From UBA1924 sp963976625 (GTDB lineage: Bacteria > Planctomycetota > Phycisphaerae > Phycisphaerales > UBA1924), in assembly GCA_963976625.1 (NCBI GenBank), contig CAXBLA010000037.1:1-13255 (forward strand): a stretch of DNA of 13,255 bases, written 5' to 3'. The translations under genes were made by a program, and so were the position numbers. Each line of letters starts with the position of its first letter. Positions within the stretch are counted from its first letter, which is position 1. A model generated the notes under the pieces. That model was not told the DNA's origin. It worked only from the letters and a program-made list of their open reading frames with translations, and searched no databases. Shown one piece after another: positions 1 to 7,489 of the stretch.

Positions 1-2109
1 CTCGGGCTCAAGAGCCAGCTCCGATCGGCGATCGAGTTCGAGAGCGACGAAACATCCAAGGCCCGGTCACCCGGCTTTGTTGAGCTCGCGATGACCAACG
101 CCCAAGCCGCGGCCAGCTCGGCCATGATCGAGGGCGCGATGGAGCCCGTTGAAACTAAGCACTGGTATCGATCCGCCGCGGTACTCGCGTGCGCGATCGC
201 TATAGGGCTTTGGCTGCCGGCCGGTGAAAGCGGGGCCAAGGTGACGCCGCCGCAGATCCCGACGCAGGCGATCGCCAAGCTCGATGCAGTGGACGATATC
301 CTCAACGATGTGCAGCAGGAAGCGAGTACCGACGAGCCCGAGCCATCGCCGGCCGTGCAGGACGCGCTCGACGATCTCGAATCGCTCAAGGACGAACTCG
401 CTCAAGGCGTCAACGATCAATCGCAGGCCAACGCCCAGACGGCCGCCAAGCTCGAAGAGCTGGCCGACGCGTTGGAAGACGACGCCGAGCAAGAACGCCA
501 GCGGGCCAACGAGCTCGCTGATCGGCTCGCCGAGGCCCAGAACCAGCGAGGCGCACAGGATCAGTCAACAGACGCGCAGACGCCGTGGGATCAGCAGCTC
601 GACAACTTCGCCGACGCGATCAAGGAGCAGCGATTCGATGAGGCTCAGTCTGCCTATGACCAGCTGCGCGAGCAGGCCGAGTCGATGAGCGATGAGCAGA
701 AGCAGCAGCTCGCCGATCAGCTCGAAGAGCTGGCCAACGCTGTCGAGCCCGATGACTATGAACAGTCTGAACAGTCTCCAGAGCAGGGCCCAAAGCAAGA
801 CCCCGCGAAGGATCTGGCGGAGTCCATCCGCAAGGAGGCCGACGAACTCCGCGAGCGGCCATCGCAGGAGGAGGCATCGCCCGAAGATCAGCCGAAGGAA
901 GAACAGGGGAACCCGGAAGGCCAAGAACAGTCAGCTGAACAGTCATCCGAAGAGTCGTCCGAGCAATCGGCCGAGGAGTCCTCTGAACAGCCCGGCGATC
1001 AGCCCTCGGAACAAAGCGGAAAAGAGCCCAGTAAGCAGCCCGGCGAGCAGCCAAGTGATACGACCGGTGACCAGCCATCAGAGCAGCAGCCGACTGAGTC
1101 TCAGCAAGCCAAAGAAGAGCAATCCAAAGAACAGCAAGGCGATGGTAAGGGCGAGCAGCAGACAAACGAGCAATCCGAGCAGGGCCAACCTGCTGCCGAG
1201 CAATCCGAGGACAATCAATCAGGCAAAGACCAACCAAAGGAAGGCCAAGCCGAGCAGCAACCCGACGGGCAGGATGAGCAGCCCAAGGAGAGCCAGCCAC
1301 AAGAGAACCAGCAACAGCAAGGCGGTCAGCCCGACGATCAGCCCGATGATCAGCAGGATGGGGAGCAGGATGGGGAGCAGGAGCAAGGCCAGCAGTCGTC
1401 AGATGCCCAAGAGTCGAATGAGCAAGGCCCCGTGGGCCAGGCCCAGGGCGAGCAGGAATCGGATGGCCAGTCCAACGAAGGCGATAGGAAGCCCCGATCG
1501 CTCAAGGAATCGCTCGAAGAGATGCAGCGCCAACGCCAGGGCAGTCGCAACAAGCAGGACCAAGCCGACGAGATCCGCAGGCAGGCTCAGGAGCTGAGCA
1601 AAGACCAATCGGATGCTGACGAGGATGAGCAGCCAGGCAATGCACGATCGCAAAGCCCGCGTACAGACAATCCAGACCCGCGGTTTGCGCCCGCCGGCGA
1701 TGAGCCGAGGGACCCCGACGACCCCGCGCCCGAACCCAACACCGGTCAAGGACCGGACTATGTCCCCGTCGATGCGTCTGATCCTGAATCGACCGAGCAG
1801 GGCAAGCCGATGGGCAAGTGGTACGCGCCAGAAGGCGAGTCGCAACATCCGACCAACGCGGGCCAGACCGCTCAGCGACTCCGCGAAGCGTCCCAGAAAG
1901 CCCAGCGGGCCATCGAGCAGCAGCAGGTCCCGCGCAAGTATCGCCATCTGGTGCGCGAGGCATTCAAACGCGTCAGTGATCGAGCAGACGCAATCGACAA
2001 CGGCGGCAACGGAGGCAAGGTCGCGCCCCAAGGGCAAGACGCGGTCTCGGGGAAACCGAAATCAGATGCCAAACCGGCGCCCGCCAAGCCATCCGGTGAC
2101 GATGGATGA
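1..2109 (+). CDS. DUF4175-like membrane protein with a long Gln/Glu-rich region (5' partial)
   Basis: The frame is open from base 1, so the gene starts upstream and the ATG at 91 is internal. The first codons read LGLKSQLRSAIEF, like the segment before the last N-terminal membrane helix in DUF4175-like planctomycete proteins. One hydrophobic helix follows (codons about 57-75). After it come coiled-coil-like acidic helices (codons about 85-245) and a very low-complexity region rich in Gln, Glu, Ser, Pro and Asp (about bases 760-1480). The tail is more conserved in look, with a helix ending in a VPRKYRHLVREAF motif (about 1930-1965). The rest probably lies outside the cytoplasmic membrane. The gene overlaps the next one by ATGA, so translation is probably coupled. 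In related genomes such genes sit with MoxR ATPase, DUF58 and VWA genes. The exact role is unknown; an envelope-assembly or mechanical role is inference. The family call is by motif resemblance only. Confidence 0.8.
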   Translation, partial: LGLKSQLRSAIEFESDETSKARSPGFVELAMTNAQAAASSAMIEGAMEPVETKHWYRSAAVLACAIAIGLWLPAGESGAKVTPPQIPTQAIAKLDAVDDILNDVQQEASTDEPEPSPAVQDALDDLESLKDELAQGVNDQSQANAQTAAKLEELADALEDDAEQERQRANELADRLAEAQNQRGAQDQSTDAQTPWDQQLDNFADAIKEQRFDEAQSAYDQLREQAESMSDEQKQQLADQLEELANAVEPDDYEQSEQSPEQGPKQDPAKDLAESIRKEADELRERPSQEEASPEDQPKEEQGNPEGQEQSAEQSSEESSEQSAEESSEQPGDQPSEQSGKEPSKQPGEQPSDTTGDQPSEQQPTESQQAKEEQSKEQQGDGKGEQQTNEQSEQGQPAAEQSEDNQSGKDQPKEGQAEQQPDGQDEQPKESQPQENQQQQGGQPDDQPDDQQDGEQDGEQEQGQQSSDAQESNEQGPVGQAQGEQESDGQSNEGDRKPRSLKESLEEMQRQRQGSRNKQDQADEIRRQAQELSKDQSDADEDEQPGNARSQSPRTDNPDPRFAPAGDEPRDPDDPAPEPNTGQGPDYVPVDASDPESTEQGKPMGKWYAPEGESQHPTNAGQTAQRLREASQKAQRAIEQQQVPRKYRHLVREAFKRVSDRADAIDNGGNGGKVAPQGQDAVSGKPKSDAKPAPAKPSGDDG
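1330..1377 (+). repeat. Two pairs of 12-bp tandem repeats inside the Gln-rich region
   Basis: CCCGACGATCAG (1330-1341) is followed by CCCGATGATCAG (1342-1353), then CAGGATGGGGAG twice in a row (1354-1365 and 1366-1377). They encode PDDQ-PDDQ and QDGE-QDGE. The exact second pair suggests recent slippage or duplication in frame, a likely way for this low-complexity segment to grow. Confidence 0.85.
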
Positions 2110-5081
2110 GCATCGCGTTCGATGAACCATGGTGGCTGCTCCTGTGCCTCGTCGGTCCGATCTCTGGCATCGTATGCTGGCGATGGATGCGCGGCATCCC
2201 AGTCTTCCGTCGATCCATCGCGGTGCTGCTGCGCGTCGTACTCTTTGTGATCCTGGGCATCGCGATGAGCGGGGTGTACCGCGTCGAGACGGCCAACGAT
2301 GTCGCGGTGATCGCCGTGGTCGATACTTCTGAGTCCGTCCAGAGTTTCGCGTCGCTGGGCGTCGATGAGCTCGGCGTGCCCATCACCATCGATCGGGCGG
2401 CTCGGGGCTTCTTGGCTGGGGCCAGCGCTGGGCGCGAATCCAACGATCGGCTCGGGATCATCGCCTTCGACGGGCGCGCCCAGACCATCGCCCTGCCCAC
2501 CAAGTCCCGCGTGCTTGATCGAGCCATCGAGACCATCGCGATCGAGGGCTCCGACATCGCTGGCGCGATCGAGCAGGCCCGGATGCAGCTGCCACCCGAT
2601 GCCAATGTCCGCGTGGTGCTCTTCTCTGACGGACGCACGACCTCGGGATCGCTCGACGAGCTGCCCAGCGATGTGCAGATTGATGTCGTGCCGATCCGGT
2701 ACAATGTCACGCAGGAAGTCGTGCTCGAAGCGGTCGAACTCCCGGCAAGATCCCTGCCCGATTCGATCGTCGAGGTCCGCGTGGTGCTGCGGAGTCTGGG
2801 CCACTCGACCGGGCAGCTGCTGCTCCAGCACAACAACGAAGCCGTGGATCTCAACGGCGATGATTCAGGCGTGATGCGCCGGGTGTCGCTCGTCGCGGGG
2901 CAGCAGGTCTTTGTGCTGCCCGTGCAGCTCGGCTCCGGGCGGGTGCATCGGTTTGAGGCCCGCTACATCCCCGATCCAATCACCGAGAGCGGCTCGGTGC
3001 AAAGTCGCTATGTCGGCGACACCAGCCTGGGCAACAACCAAGCCGGCGGCGTGACCATGAGCTCGGGCGATGGACGCGTGCTCGTGGTCGCCGATCAAGA
3101 CGCGAGCGACCAATCCCAAGCCCACGCCCTGCTCAATACACTCAACCAAACAAGCTGGAGTGTGGAGACGCTGCCGCTGGCGCAGTTCCCCCTCGACCTG
3201 CTCACGCTCGAGTCCTACGACCTGATCGTGCTCGTCAATACCCCACGCGACGCGATCGGGCTCGAGGCCGACGCGTTGATCCACTCCTATGTCCACGAGC
3301 TGGGCGGCGGCGTGATCTTCGTCGGCGGTCGCGAGGCCCTCGGTGCCGGCGGCTGGCAGGGCACCAAGGTCGAAGAGATCTTGCCGATCAAGCTCGATGT
3401 GGCGGATGATCTGATGGTACCGCCGGTCGCCGTTGTTTTGGTGCTCGATTCCTCGGGCTCGATGCGAAACAGAGTGCTCGGCTCGTCGCAATCGCAGCAG
3501 GCCGTGGCGAACGACTCGGCGGCCGGGGCGATCGAGATCCTCAACGACGATGACCTCGTCGGCGTGATCTCGTTCGCCACCAATGCACACCAGGTCGTGC
3601 CCATCGGGCCAAACGACCAGCCCGAGTCCACCAAGAACGCGATCGGCTCGATCCCCAGCTCCGGTGGTACGAACATGGTCCCGGCCCTCAAGATGGCCCG
3701 CGACATGCTCGAATCCGTCGACGCGGGCACCAAGCACATCGTCCTGCTCTCCGACGGCGAATCCCAGAACTCCGAAGAACTGCCGGAACTCGCCCAAGCC
3801 ATTGGCGACATGGGCATCAAGGTCTCGACGATCGCGGTGGGGGACCAGGCCGACGAACAGGGCATGAGCGACATCGCCCGGCTCTCGGGCGGGACCTACT
3901 ACCGCGTGCGCGTGCCCAGTGTGCTCCCGCGGATCTTCCTCAAAGCCATCCGCGTCGTCCGCACGCCCAACATCCGCGAGGCGAACATCTCGCCGATCGT
4001 CCTCGACCAAGACTCGCCCGTGATCGGCTCGATGAGCAACCTGCCCGGGCTCTCGGGCTTGGTCATGAGCGAGCGGATCACCGACGACCCGCGCGTCTCG
4101 ACGCCGATCGTGTCGGATCAGGGCGAGCCGATCTTCGCGTTCCATCAGGTCGAGCTGGGGCGCGTGGCGGTGTTCACCTCCGATGTTGCCCGCTGGGCGC
4201 GTCGGTGGATCGAATCCCCGGTGTTCGCATCGTTCTGGACCAAGGTCGCCAACTGGACCATGCGCACCGATGCCAACGAGCCGGGCGAGCTGAGCCTTGT
4301 CATCGACGGCACCAGCGCCCAGATCGAGTACAACGCGATCGACAGCGATGGCGTGCCGATCGACGGGCTCGATATCCAGACGCAGGTGTTCGATGCCGCC
4401 GGTCGATCGCGAGCAGTGAATCTGGTGCAGGTCGGCACCGGGCAGTACACCGGCTCGCTCGACGAACTCAGCAACGGGGTCCATGTGATCATCGCCAGCC
4501 CAAGTAATGGCGGCCAAGCCATGAAGCCGACCATCGCGGGGATGCAGATCTCGGGCGTCGATGAGTTCAAGCACCTGAGCGCCGATCCCAATGCCCTGAT
4601 CGCCTTGGCGAATCGCACCGGCGGGCGGGTCTTCGCCTTGGATGATCCGGCGTCGGCCAACCTCTTCGATCGCGTCGGGCTCATCGAGCGTCGATCGCTC
4701 CAGCCCATGTGGATGCTCTTATTGGCGATCGCGTTCGTGCTCTTTGTGCTGGATTTAGCGGCTCGTCGCGTGGCGTTCGATCGCTGGATCGCTCAAGCCC
4801 GCGACGAGACCATCGCCGTGTCGCGCACAATGGGGGCGCAGAAGGTGGGGGCACAGCAGGTCCAACGCCTCAGAGAGTCCAAATCGAATACACAATCGTC
4901 CAAGCCCGAAACCCCAGAGATCGACCGCCGACCCATGGCGCCAACGAATACGCCGAAGGCTGATCCAAAGCCCGAGCCCATCAAGCCCAAAGAGACGGAC
5001 GCGGATCAGAAGGACAAGGAAGCATCCAACCCGCTGCTCGCGGCCAAACGCCGAGCCCGCGAGCGGATGGACGAGGATTAG
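2106..5081 (+). CDS. Membrane protein with two VWA domains and a GATase1-like domain
   Basis: The 991-residue protein starts with two hydrophobic helices (about residues 8-25 and 38-56). A first VWA domain follows (about 65-200) with metal-site residues D73-S75-S77, S149 and D175. A GATase1-like Rossmann domain lies at about 324-432 (RVLVVAD, YDLIVLVNTP, GGGVIFVGG). It has no nucleophile Cys at the elbow, so it is probably non-catalytic. A second VWA domain (about 441-620) has DSSGS at 448-452, T522 and D550. A beta-rich part follows (about 625-830), then a membrane helix (868-886) and a charged cytoplasmic tail of about 105 residues. Most of the protein should face the periplasm. It overlaps the upstream gene by ATGA. 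VWA/GATase-like proteins of this build occur beside MoxR/DUF58 genes in planctomycetes. The substrate is unknown; a role in metal-dependent assembly of envelope complexes is inferred from VWA/MoxR systems. Confidence 0.88.
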   Translation: MSIAFDEPWWLLLCLVGPISGIVCWRWMRGIPVFRRSIAVLLRVVLFVILGIAMSGVYRVETANDVAVIAVVDTSESVQSFASLGVDELGVPITIDRAARGFLAGASAGRESNDRLGIIAFDGRAQTIALPTKSRVLDRAIETIAIEGSDIAGAIEQARMQLPPDANVRVVLFSDGRTTSGSLDELPSDVQIDVVPIRYNVTQEVVLEAVELPARSLPDSIVEVRVVLRSLGHSTGQLLLQHNNEAVDLNGDDSGVMRRVSLVAGQQVFVLPVQLGSGRVHRFEARYIPDPITESGSVQSRYVGDTSLGNNQAGGVTMSSGDGRVLVVADQDASDQSQAHALLNTLNQTSWSVETLPLAQFPLDLLTLESYDLIVLVNTPRDAIGLEADALIHSYVHELGGGVIFVGGREALGAGGWQGTKVEEILPIKLDVADDLMVPPVAVVLVLDSSGSMRNRVLGSSQSQQAVANDSAAGAIEILNDDDLVGVISFATNAHQVVPIGPNDQPESTKNAIGSIPSSGGTNMVPALKMARDMLESVDAGTKHIVLLSDGESQNSEELPELAQAIGDMGIKVSTIAVGDQADEQGMSDIARLSGGTYYRVRVPSVLPRIFLKAIRVVRTPNIREANISPIVLDQDSPVIGSMSNLPGLSGLVMSERITDDPRVSTPIVSDQGEPIFAFHQVELGRVAVFTSDVARWARRWIESPVFASFWTKVANWTMRTDANEPGELSLVIDGTSAQIEYNAIDSDGVPIDGLDIQTQVFDAAGRSRAVNLVQVGTGQYTGSLDELSNGVHVIIASPSNGGQAMKPTIAGMQISGVDEFKHLSADPNALIALANRTGGRVFALDDPASANLFDRVGLIERRSLQPMWMLLLAIAFVLFVLDLAARRVAFDRWIAQARDETIAVSRTMGAQKVGAQQVQRLRESKSNTQSSKPETPEIDRRPMAPTNTPKADPKPEPIKPKETDADQKDKEASNPLLAAKRRARERMDED

Positions 5082-5704
5082 CTCGGCCGGTTTGGCCATA
5101 TTTTCTGCAGGTTTCTCATTTCTTGGATAGACAGATATTGTCCCCAATGATTTTTGAGTGCTTCAATCGCCCCATCAAAATACTCATTTGTCTGCAGCTC
5201 TGCATAGAAAGCTAAAAAGCGAGCAATGCACATGCATTCTCGGCGTGTGAAGTTTCCGAACGGACTTCCATCGCCATCAGATATCGCCGATGATTCTGTG
5301 CTCGATCTATTGAGTATGGAAGGTATGCAGTTTGAGGATCTCAGTTCGCTCGGGGCACCGCCGAAGAACTGAGTGAAATCGTGCTTGAGTGTGTACACCA
5401 AATAGGCCGGGAGATAGAAACGAAATCCAGCGGCATCGACAAAAAACATGGCGCTGCTGCCGGGATCAGCATATTCGATATCCACTTGTGTCCAATGGAT
5501 ATCTTGATCCATCTCGCGGGCGAGGGCAAGTTCTTTATCTGTGCCGTAGCTATCTATCGCACCGGCTTCACACAGGGTGATCCCATCCCCGAGTTTGACA
5601 TCCTTGAACACAGTATGGATCTGATCGATGAGCCGATCTCTACGGACACGCAGATCGTCCACATTGAGCATGATCCGGTCTCGATGACTGATCTTTCGGC
5701 CCAT
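5078..5704 (-). CDS. DUF6714 family protein
   Basis: A 208-residue soluble protein. The segment at about residues 87-102 (FFVDAAGFRFYLPAYL), preceded by an acidic helix with EAxAID and W71, resembles DUF6714, a family of unknown function. A C-terminal helical part (about 152-185, TRRECMCIARFLAFY) fits the family, in which a late helix recruits FLxF/Y. The start at 5704 is chosen because GAGGAAGG at 5714-5721 lies 9 nt upstream; the ATG at 5713 touches that site and cannot use it. The gene follows miaB by 16 nt on the same strand and probably shares its transcript. Its stop (TTA on the plus strand, 5078-5080) overlaps the stop of the convergent VWA gene. The DNA looks clearly more AT-rich than its neighbours, a possible sign of transfer. 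The domain name comes from motif memory only. Confidence 0.8.
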   Translation of the reverse strand: MGRKISHRDRIMLNVDDLRVRRDRLIDQIHTVFKDVKLGDGITLCEAGAIDSYGTDKELALAREMDQDIHWTQVDIEYADPGSSAMFFVDAAGFRFYLPAYLVYTLKHDFTQFFGGAPSELRSSNCIPSILNRSSTESSAISDGDGSPFGNFTRRECMCIARFLAFYAELQTNEYFDGAIEALKNHWGQYLSIQEMRNLQKIWPNRPS

Positions 5705-5713
5705 CGATGTCAT

Positions 5714-5721
5714 CCTTCCTC
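5714..5721 (-). promoter_or_regulatory. Ribosome binding site deciding the DUF6714 start
   Basis: Read on the minus strand this is GAGGAAGG, 9 nt before the ATG at 5704. Another in-frame ATG at 5713 directly abuts it and is too close to be used. The site sits at the end of miaB, so translation may be coupled. Confidence 0.65.
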
Positions 5722-7421
5722 TAGAGCGAATCGCCCACCAGCTCGCCCTCAAGCGTGAGCTTATCGGCTCCGGTGATTTTGGCCCGCACGATCTGCCCGA
5801 TGTAGTCGTTGGGGGAGTGGAGCCCGACGGTGGGGACATTGAAGAAGACGATCAGATCGCCATCGGTTCGCCCCGAGAGCTGGACGGTTGGGCCGTGCGC
5901 GGGGTCGGTCGATGGTTCAAGCACCGCCTGGGCCGACGGGGCGGCCCCGCCGATGGTGATGCCGACCATGCCCGAGCCGGGCTTGACATCGGTGCCGCGT
6001 TTCTTGTGTTCGTGTCGGCTCAGACCCTCGACCATGATGTCGAACTCGCCGCCGATCTGGTCTTTGGCAATCGAGTCGGAGATCTCGGATTGCAGCACCA
6101 GCAGCTCGTTGTTTCGGCGTTTCTTGACATGATCCGGGATGTCATCGGGGATCTTGTCGTACGCCACTGTGCCCGGGCGCGGCGAGTACTTGAAGATAAA
6201 GCAGTTCTTGTATCGGCTGCGCGTCAAGAGCTCTTTGGTCAGCTCGTGGTCTTCTTCGGTCTCGGTGGGGAACCCGACGATGAGATCGCCCCCGAGCATC
6301 AGCGGGCGGCCGATCTCGGGCTGGTGGAGGAACTCATTGCACCGGGCGATGAACTCGTAGTACTCTTCGATGTCGTGCCCACGGTTCATCATCTTGAGCA
6401 TGCGGTTGGACCCGGTCTGGGCCGGCACATGGATAAATCGGCAGATCCGAGGGCAGTCGCGAATGACCTGCAGCACATCGTCGCCGAAGTCGCGCGGGTA
6501 GCTCGTCACAAAGCGCAGGCGTTGGATCGCGGGGACTTCTTCATGGATCCGGTAAAGCAGATCCGCGAAGGTGGTCGTGTTCGCGCCCGCGAAGGCGTCG
6601 CGGTTGTGCGATCCTTTGTAGGTTCGTCCCTTTTGTGGCTGCACGATACCGTCTACGCTCACGGCCGAGTCGTGCTCGAAGCGGTAATGGTTCACCGTCT
6701 GCCCGAGCAGCGTGATCTCGATGATCCCCTTGTCGGCCAGGGCCTTGATCTCGTCGATGATGTGCTCGGGGGGGCGATGGATCTCGGCCCCTCGGGTGTG
6801 GGGCACCACGCAGTAGGTGCAGAACTTGTTGCACCCACGCGTGATGCGGACATACGCGCTGCGTCGCCCATCAAAGTCCACCGGCGAGAGCATCCGCCCC
6901 AGATCCAGCGATTCGAGCGAGTCACCCGCCGCCGCTAGTGTCGAGGATCGGCGCGACGCGCTGCCCTGGAGCGCCACCTGCTTGGCGGATCGGCGGATCG
7001 CGATCTCCGGATCGTTGACGGCCAGCGACGACTTGGTCCGCACCGCGTTGTCCACCAGCTCGGGCAGCTTGTCGAGCTCGGCGGGCCCGCACATGATGTC
7101 CACGACCGGCATCCGCGCGATCAGGTCCTTGCCATCGCGTTCGGCCATGCACCCGAGCACCCCGACAACGAGCCCGGGCTGCTCCTTCTTGCGGATCTTC
7201 ATCTCGCCAAGTCGCGACCAGACCTTCTGCTCGGCCCGCTCGCGGACGGAACAGGTGTTGTACAGCACAATGTCGGCCTGATCCATATCCGCGATGAACT
7301 TGTAGCCCAGAGCGCCCAGCGAGCCGGCGACGAGTTCCGAGTCGAGCTCGTTCATCTGGCAGCCGAAGGTTTCGAGGTATACGGATTTTGTAGTCGTGGG
7401 CGTATTCGTGGGGGTGCTCAT
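5721..7421 (-). CDS. miaB: tRNA-2-methylthio-N6-dimethylallyladenosine synthase MiaB
   Basis: A radical-SAM methylthiotransferase that converts i6A37 to ms2i6A37 in tRNAs reading UNN codons, using two [4Fe-4S] clusters. The N-terminal UPF0004 domain has its three cluster cysteines at C21 (TFGCQMN), C57 (NTCSVRE) and C91 (LGCMAER). The radical-SAM motif is RGCNKFCTYCVVP, with C197, C201 and C204. HVPAQTGSNRMLKMMNRGH (about 331-349) and GGDLIVGFPTE (about 377-387) are typical of MiaB. A C-terminal TRAM domain (about 458-566) contains QLSGRT and ends the protein. At 566 residues it is longer than the usual roughly 440-470 because of extra segments near 145-180, 250-282 and 470-512. The start is set at ATG 7421: the upstream TTG at 7463 adds residues foreign to the family and overlaps the promoter. 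No Shine-Dalgarno site precedes the ATG, which may be leaderless. Confidence 0.96.
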   Translation of the reverse strand: MSTPTNTPTTTKSVYLETFGCQMNELDSELVAGSLGALGYKFIADMDQADIVLYNTCSVRERAEQKVWSRLGEMKIRKKEQPGLVVGVLGCMAERDGKDLIARMPVVDIMCGPAELDKLPELVDNAVRTKSSLAVNDPEIAIRRSAKQVALQGSASRRSSTLAAAGDSLESLDLGRMLSPVDFDGRRSAYVRITRGCNKFCTYCVVPHTRGAEIHRPPEHIIDEIKALADKGIIEITLLGQTVNHYRFEHDSAVSVDGIVQPQKGRTYKGSHNRDAFAGANTTTFADLLYRIHEEVPAIQRLRFVTSYPRDFGDDVLQVIRDCPRICRFIHVPAQTGSNRMLKMMNRGHDIEEYYEFIARCNEFLHQPEIGRPLMLGGDLIVGFPTETEEDHELTKELLTRSRYKNCFIFKYSPRPGTVAYDKIPDDIPDHVKKRRNNELLVLQSEISDSIAKDQIGGEFDIMVEGLSRHEHKKRGTDVKPGSGMVGITIGGAAPSAQAVLEPSTDPAHGPTVQLSGRTDGDLIVFFNVPTVGLHSPNDYIGQIVRAKITGADKLTLEGELVGDSL

Positions 7422-7428
7422 GGGATCA

Positions 7429-7457
7429 AGTGTACGCCCCGGGTGATCGATACCCAA
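7429..7457 (-). promoter_or_regulatory. Candidate miaB promoter
   Basis: On the minus strand TTGGGT (7457-7452) is followed after 17 nt by TACACT (7434-7429), which ends 7 nt before the miaB ATG. The spacing is ideal for sigma-70-type promoters, and the -10 box matches TANNNT. Transcription would begin at or next to the ATG. The -35 box matches the consensus only in its first three bases. This is a prediction from sequence. Confidence 0.45.
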
Positions 7458-7477
7458 CCCCAAACCTGATCTTGGGA

Positions 7478-7483
7478 TAGACT
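7478..7483 (+). promoter_or_regulatory. Candidate -10 box of the histidine kinase gene
   Basis: TAGACT lies 6 nt before the GTG start at 7490, and no Shine-Dalgarno site is present. This TANNNT-N6-start arrangement is what leaderless transcripts show in several bacterial groups. I see no convincing -35 box at 16-18 nt. Confidence 0.4.
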
Positions 7484-7489
7484 CTACGC

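Noticed and set aside
900..1480. CRISPR-like or other spaced DNA repeat array
   Set aside because: The repeated words are short CAG/GAG codon runs within one reading frame; there are no constant repeats with unique spacers.
692..1597. Second plus-strand frame (301 codons) inside the Gln-rich gene
   Set aside because: It is a Ser/Arg/Pro-rich shadow of CAG/GAG repeats in another frame; the main frame has a membrane helix and continues beyond the region.
1872..2831. Minus-strand frame across the junction of the two envelope genes
   Set aside because: Two well-supported plus-strand genes overlap here by ATGA; the antisense product has no motif.
2865..4574. Long minus-strand open frame (569 codons) antisense to the VWA gene
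   Set aside because: Its product is rich in Asp, His, Arg and Gly with no motif, while the plus strand shows clear VWA domains. It is a shadow caused by high G+C at third codon positions.
5081..5104. Intrinsic terminator after the VWA gene
   Set aside because: The stem is only GGCC/GGCC with a mixed AT tract, too weak to call as a feature.
5705..5839. Earlier ATG codons (5839, 5713) for the DUF6714 gene
   Set aside because: The first lies deep inside miaB and the second abuts the ribosome binding site; 5704 has correct spacing.
5817..6938. Plus-strand open frame (373 codons) antisense to miaB
   Set aside because: The minus strand has all MiaB cluster cysteines; the antisense product has biased composition and no recognisable domain.
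7422..7463. Upstream TTG (7463) as the start of miaB
   Set aside because: The 14 added residues do not look like MiaB and would cover the likely promoter boxes; the ATG at 7421 fits better.
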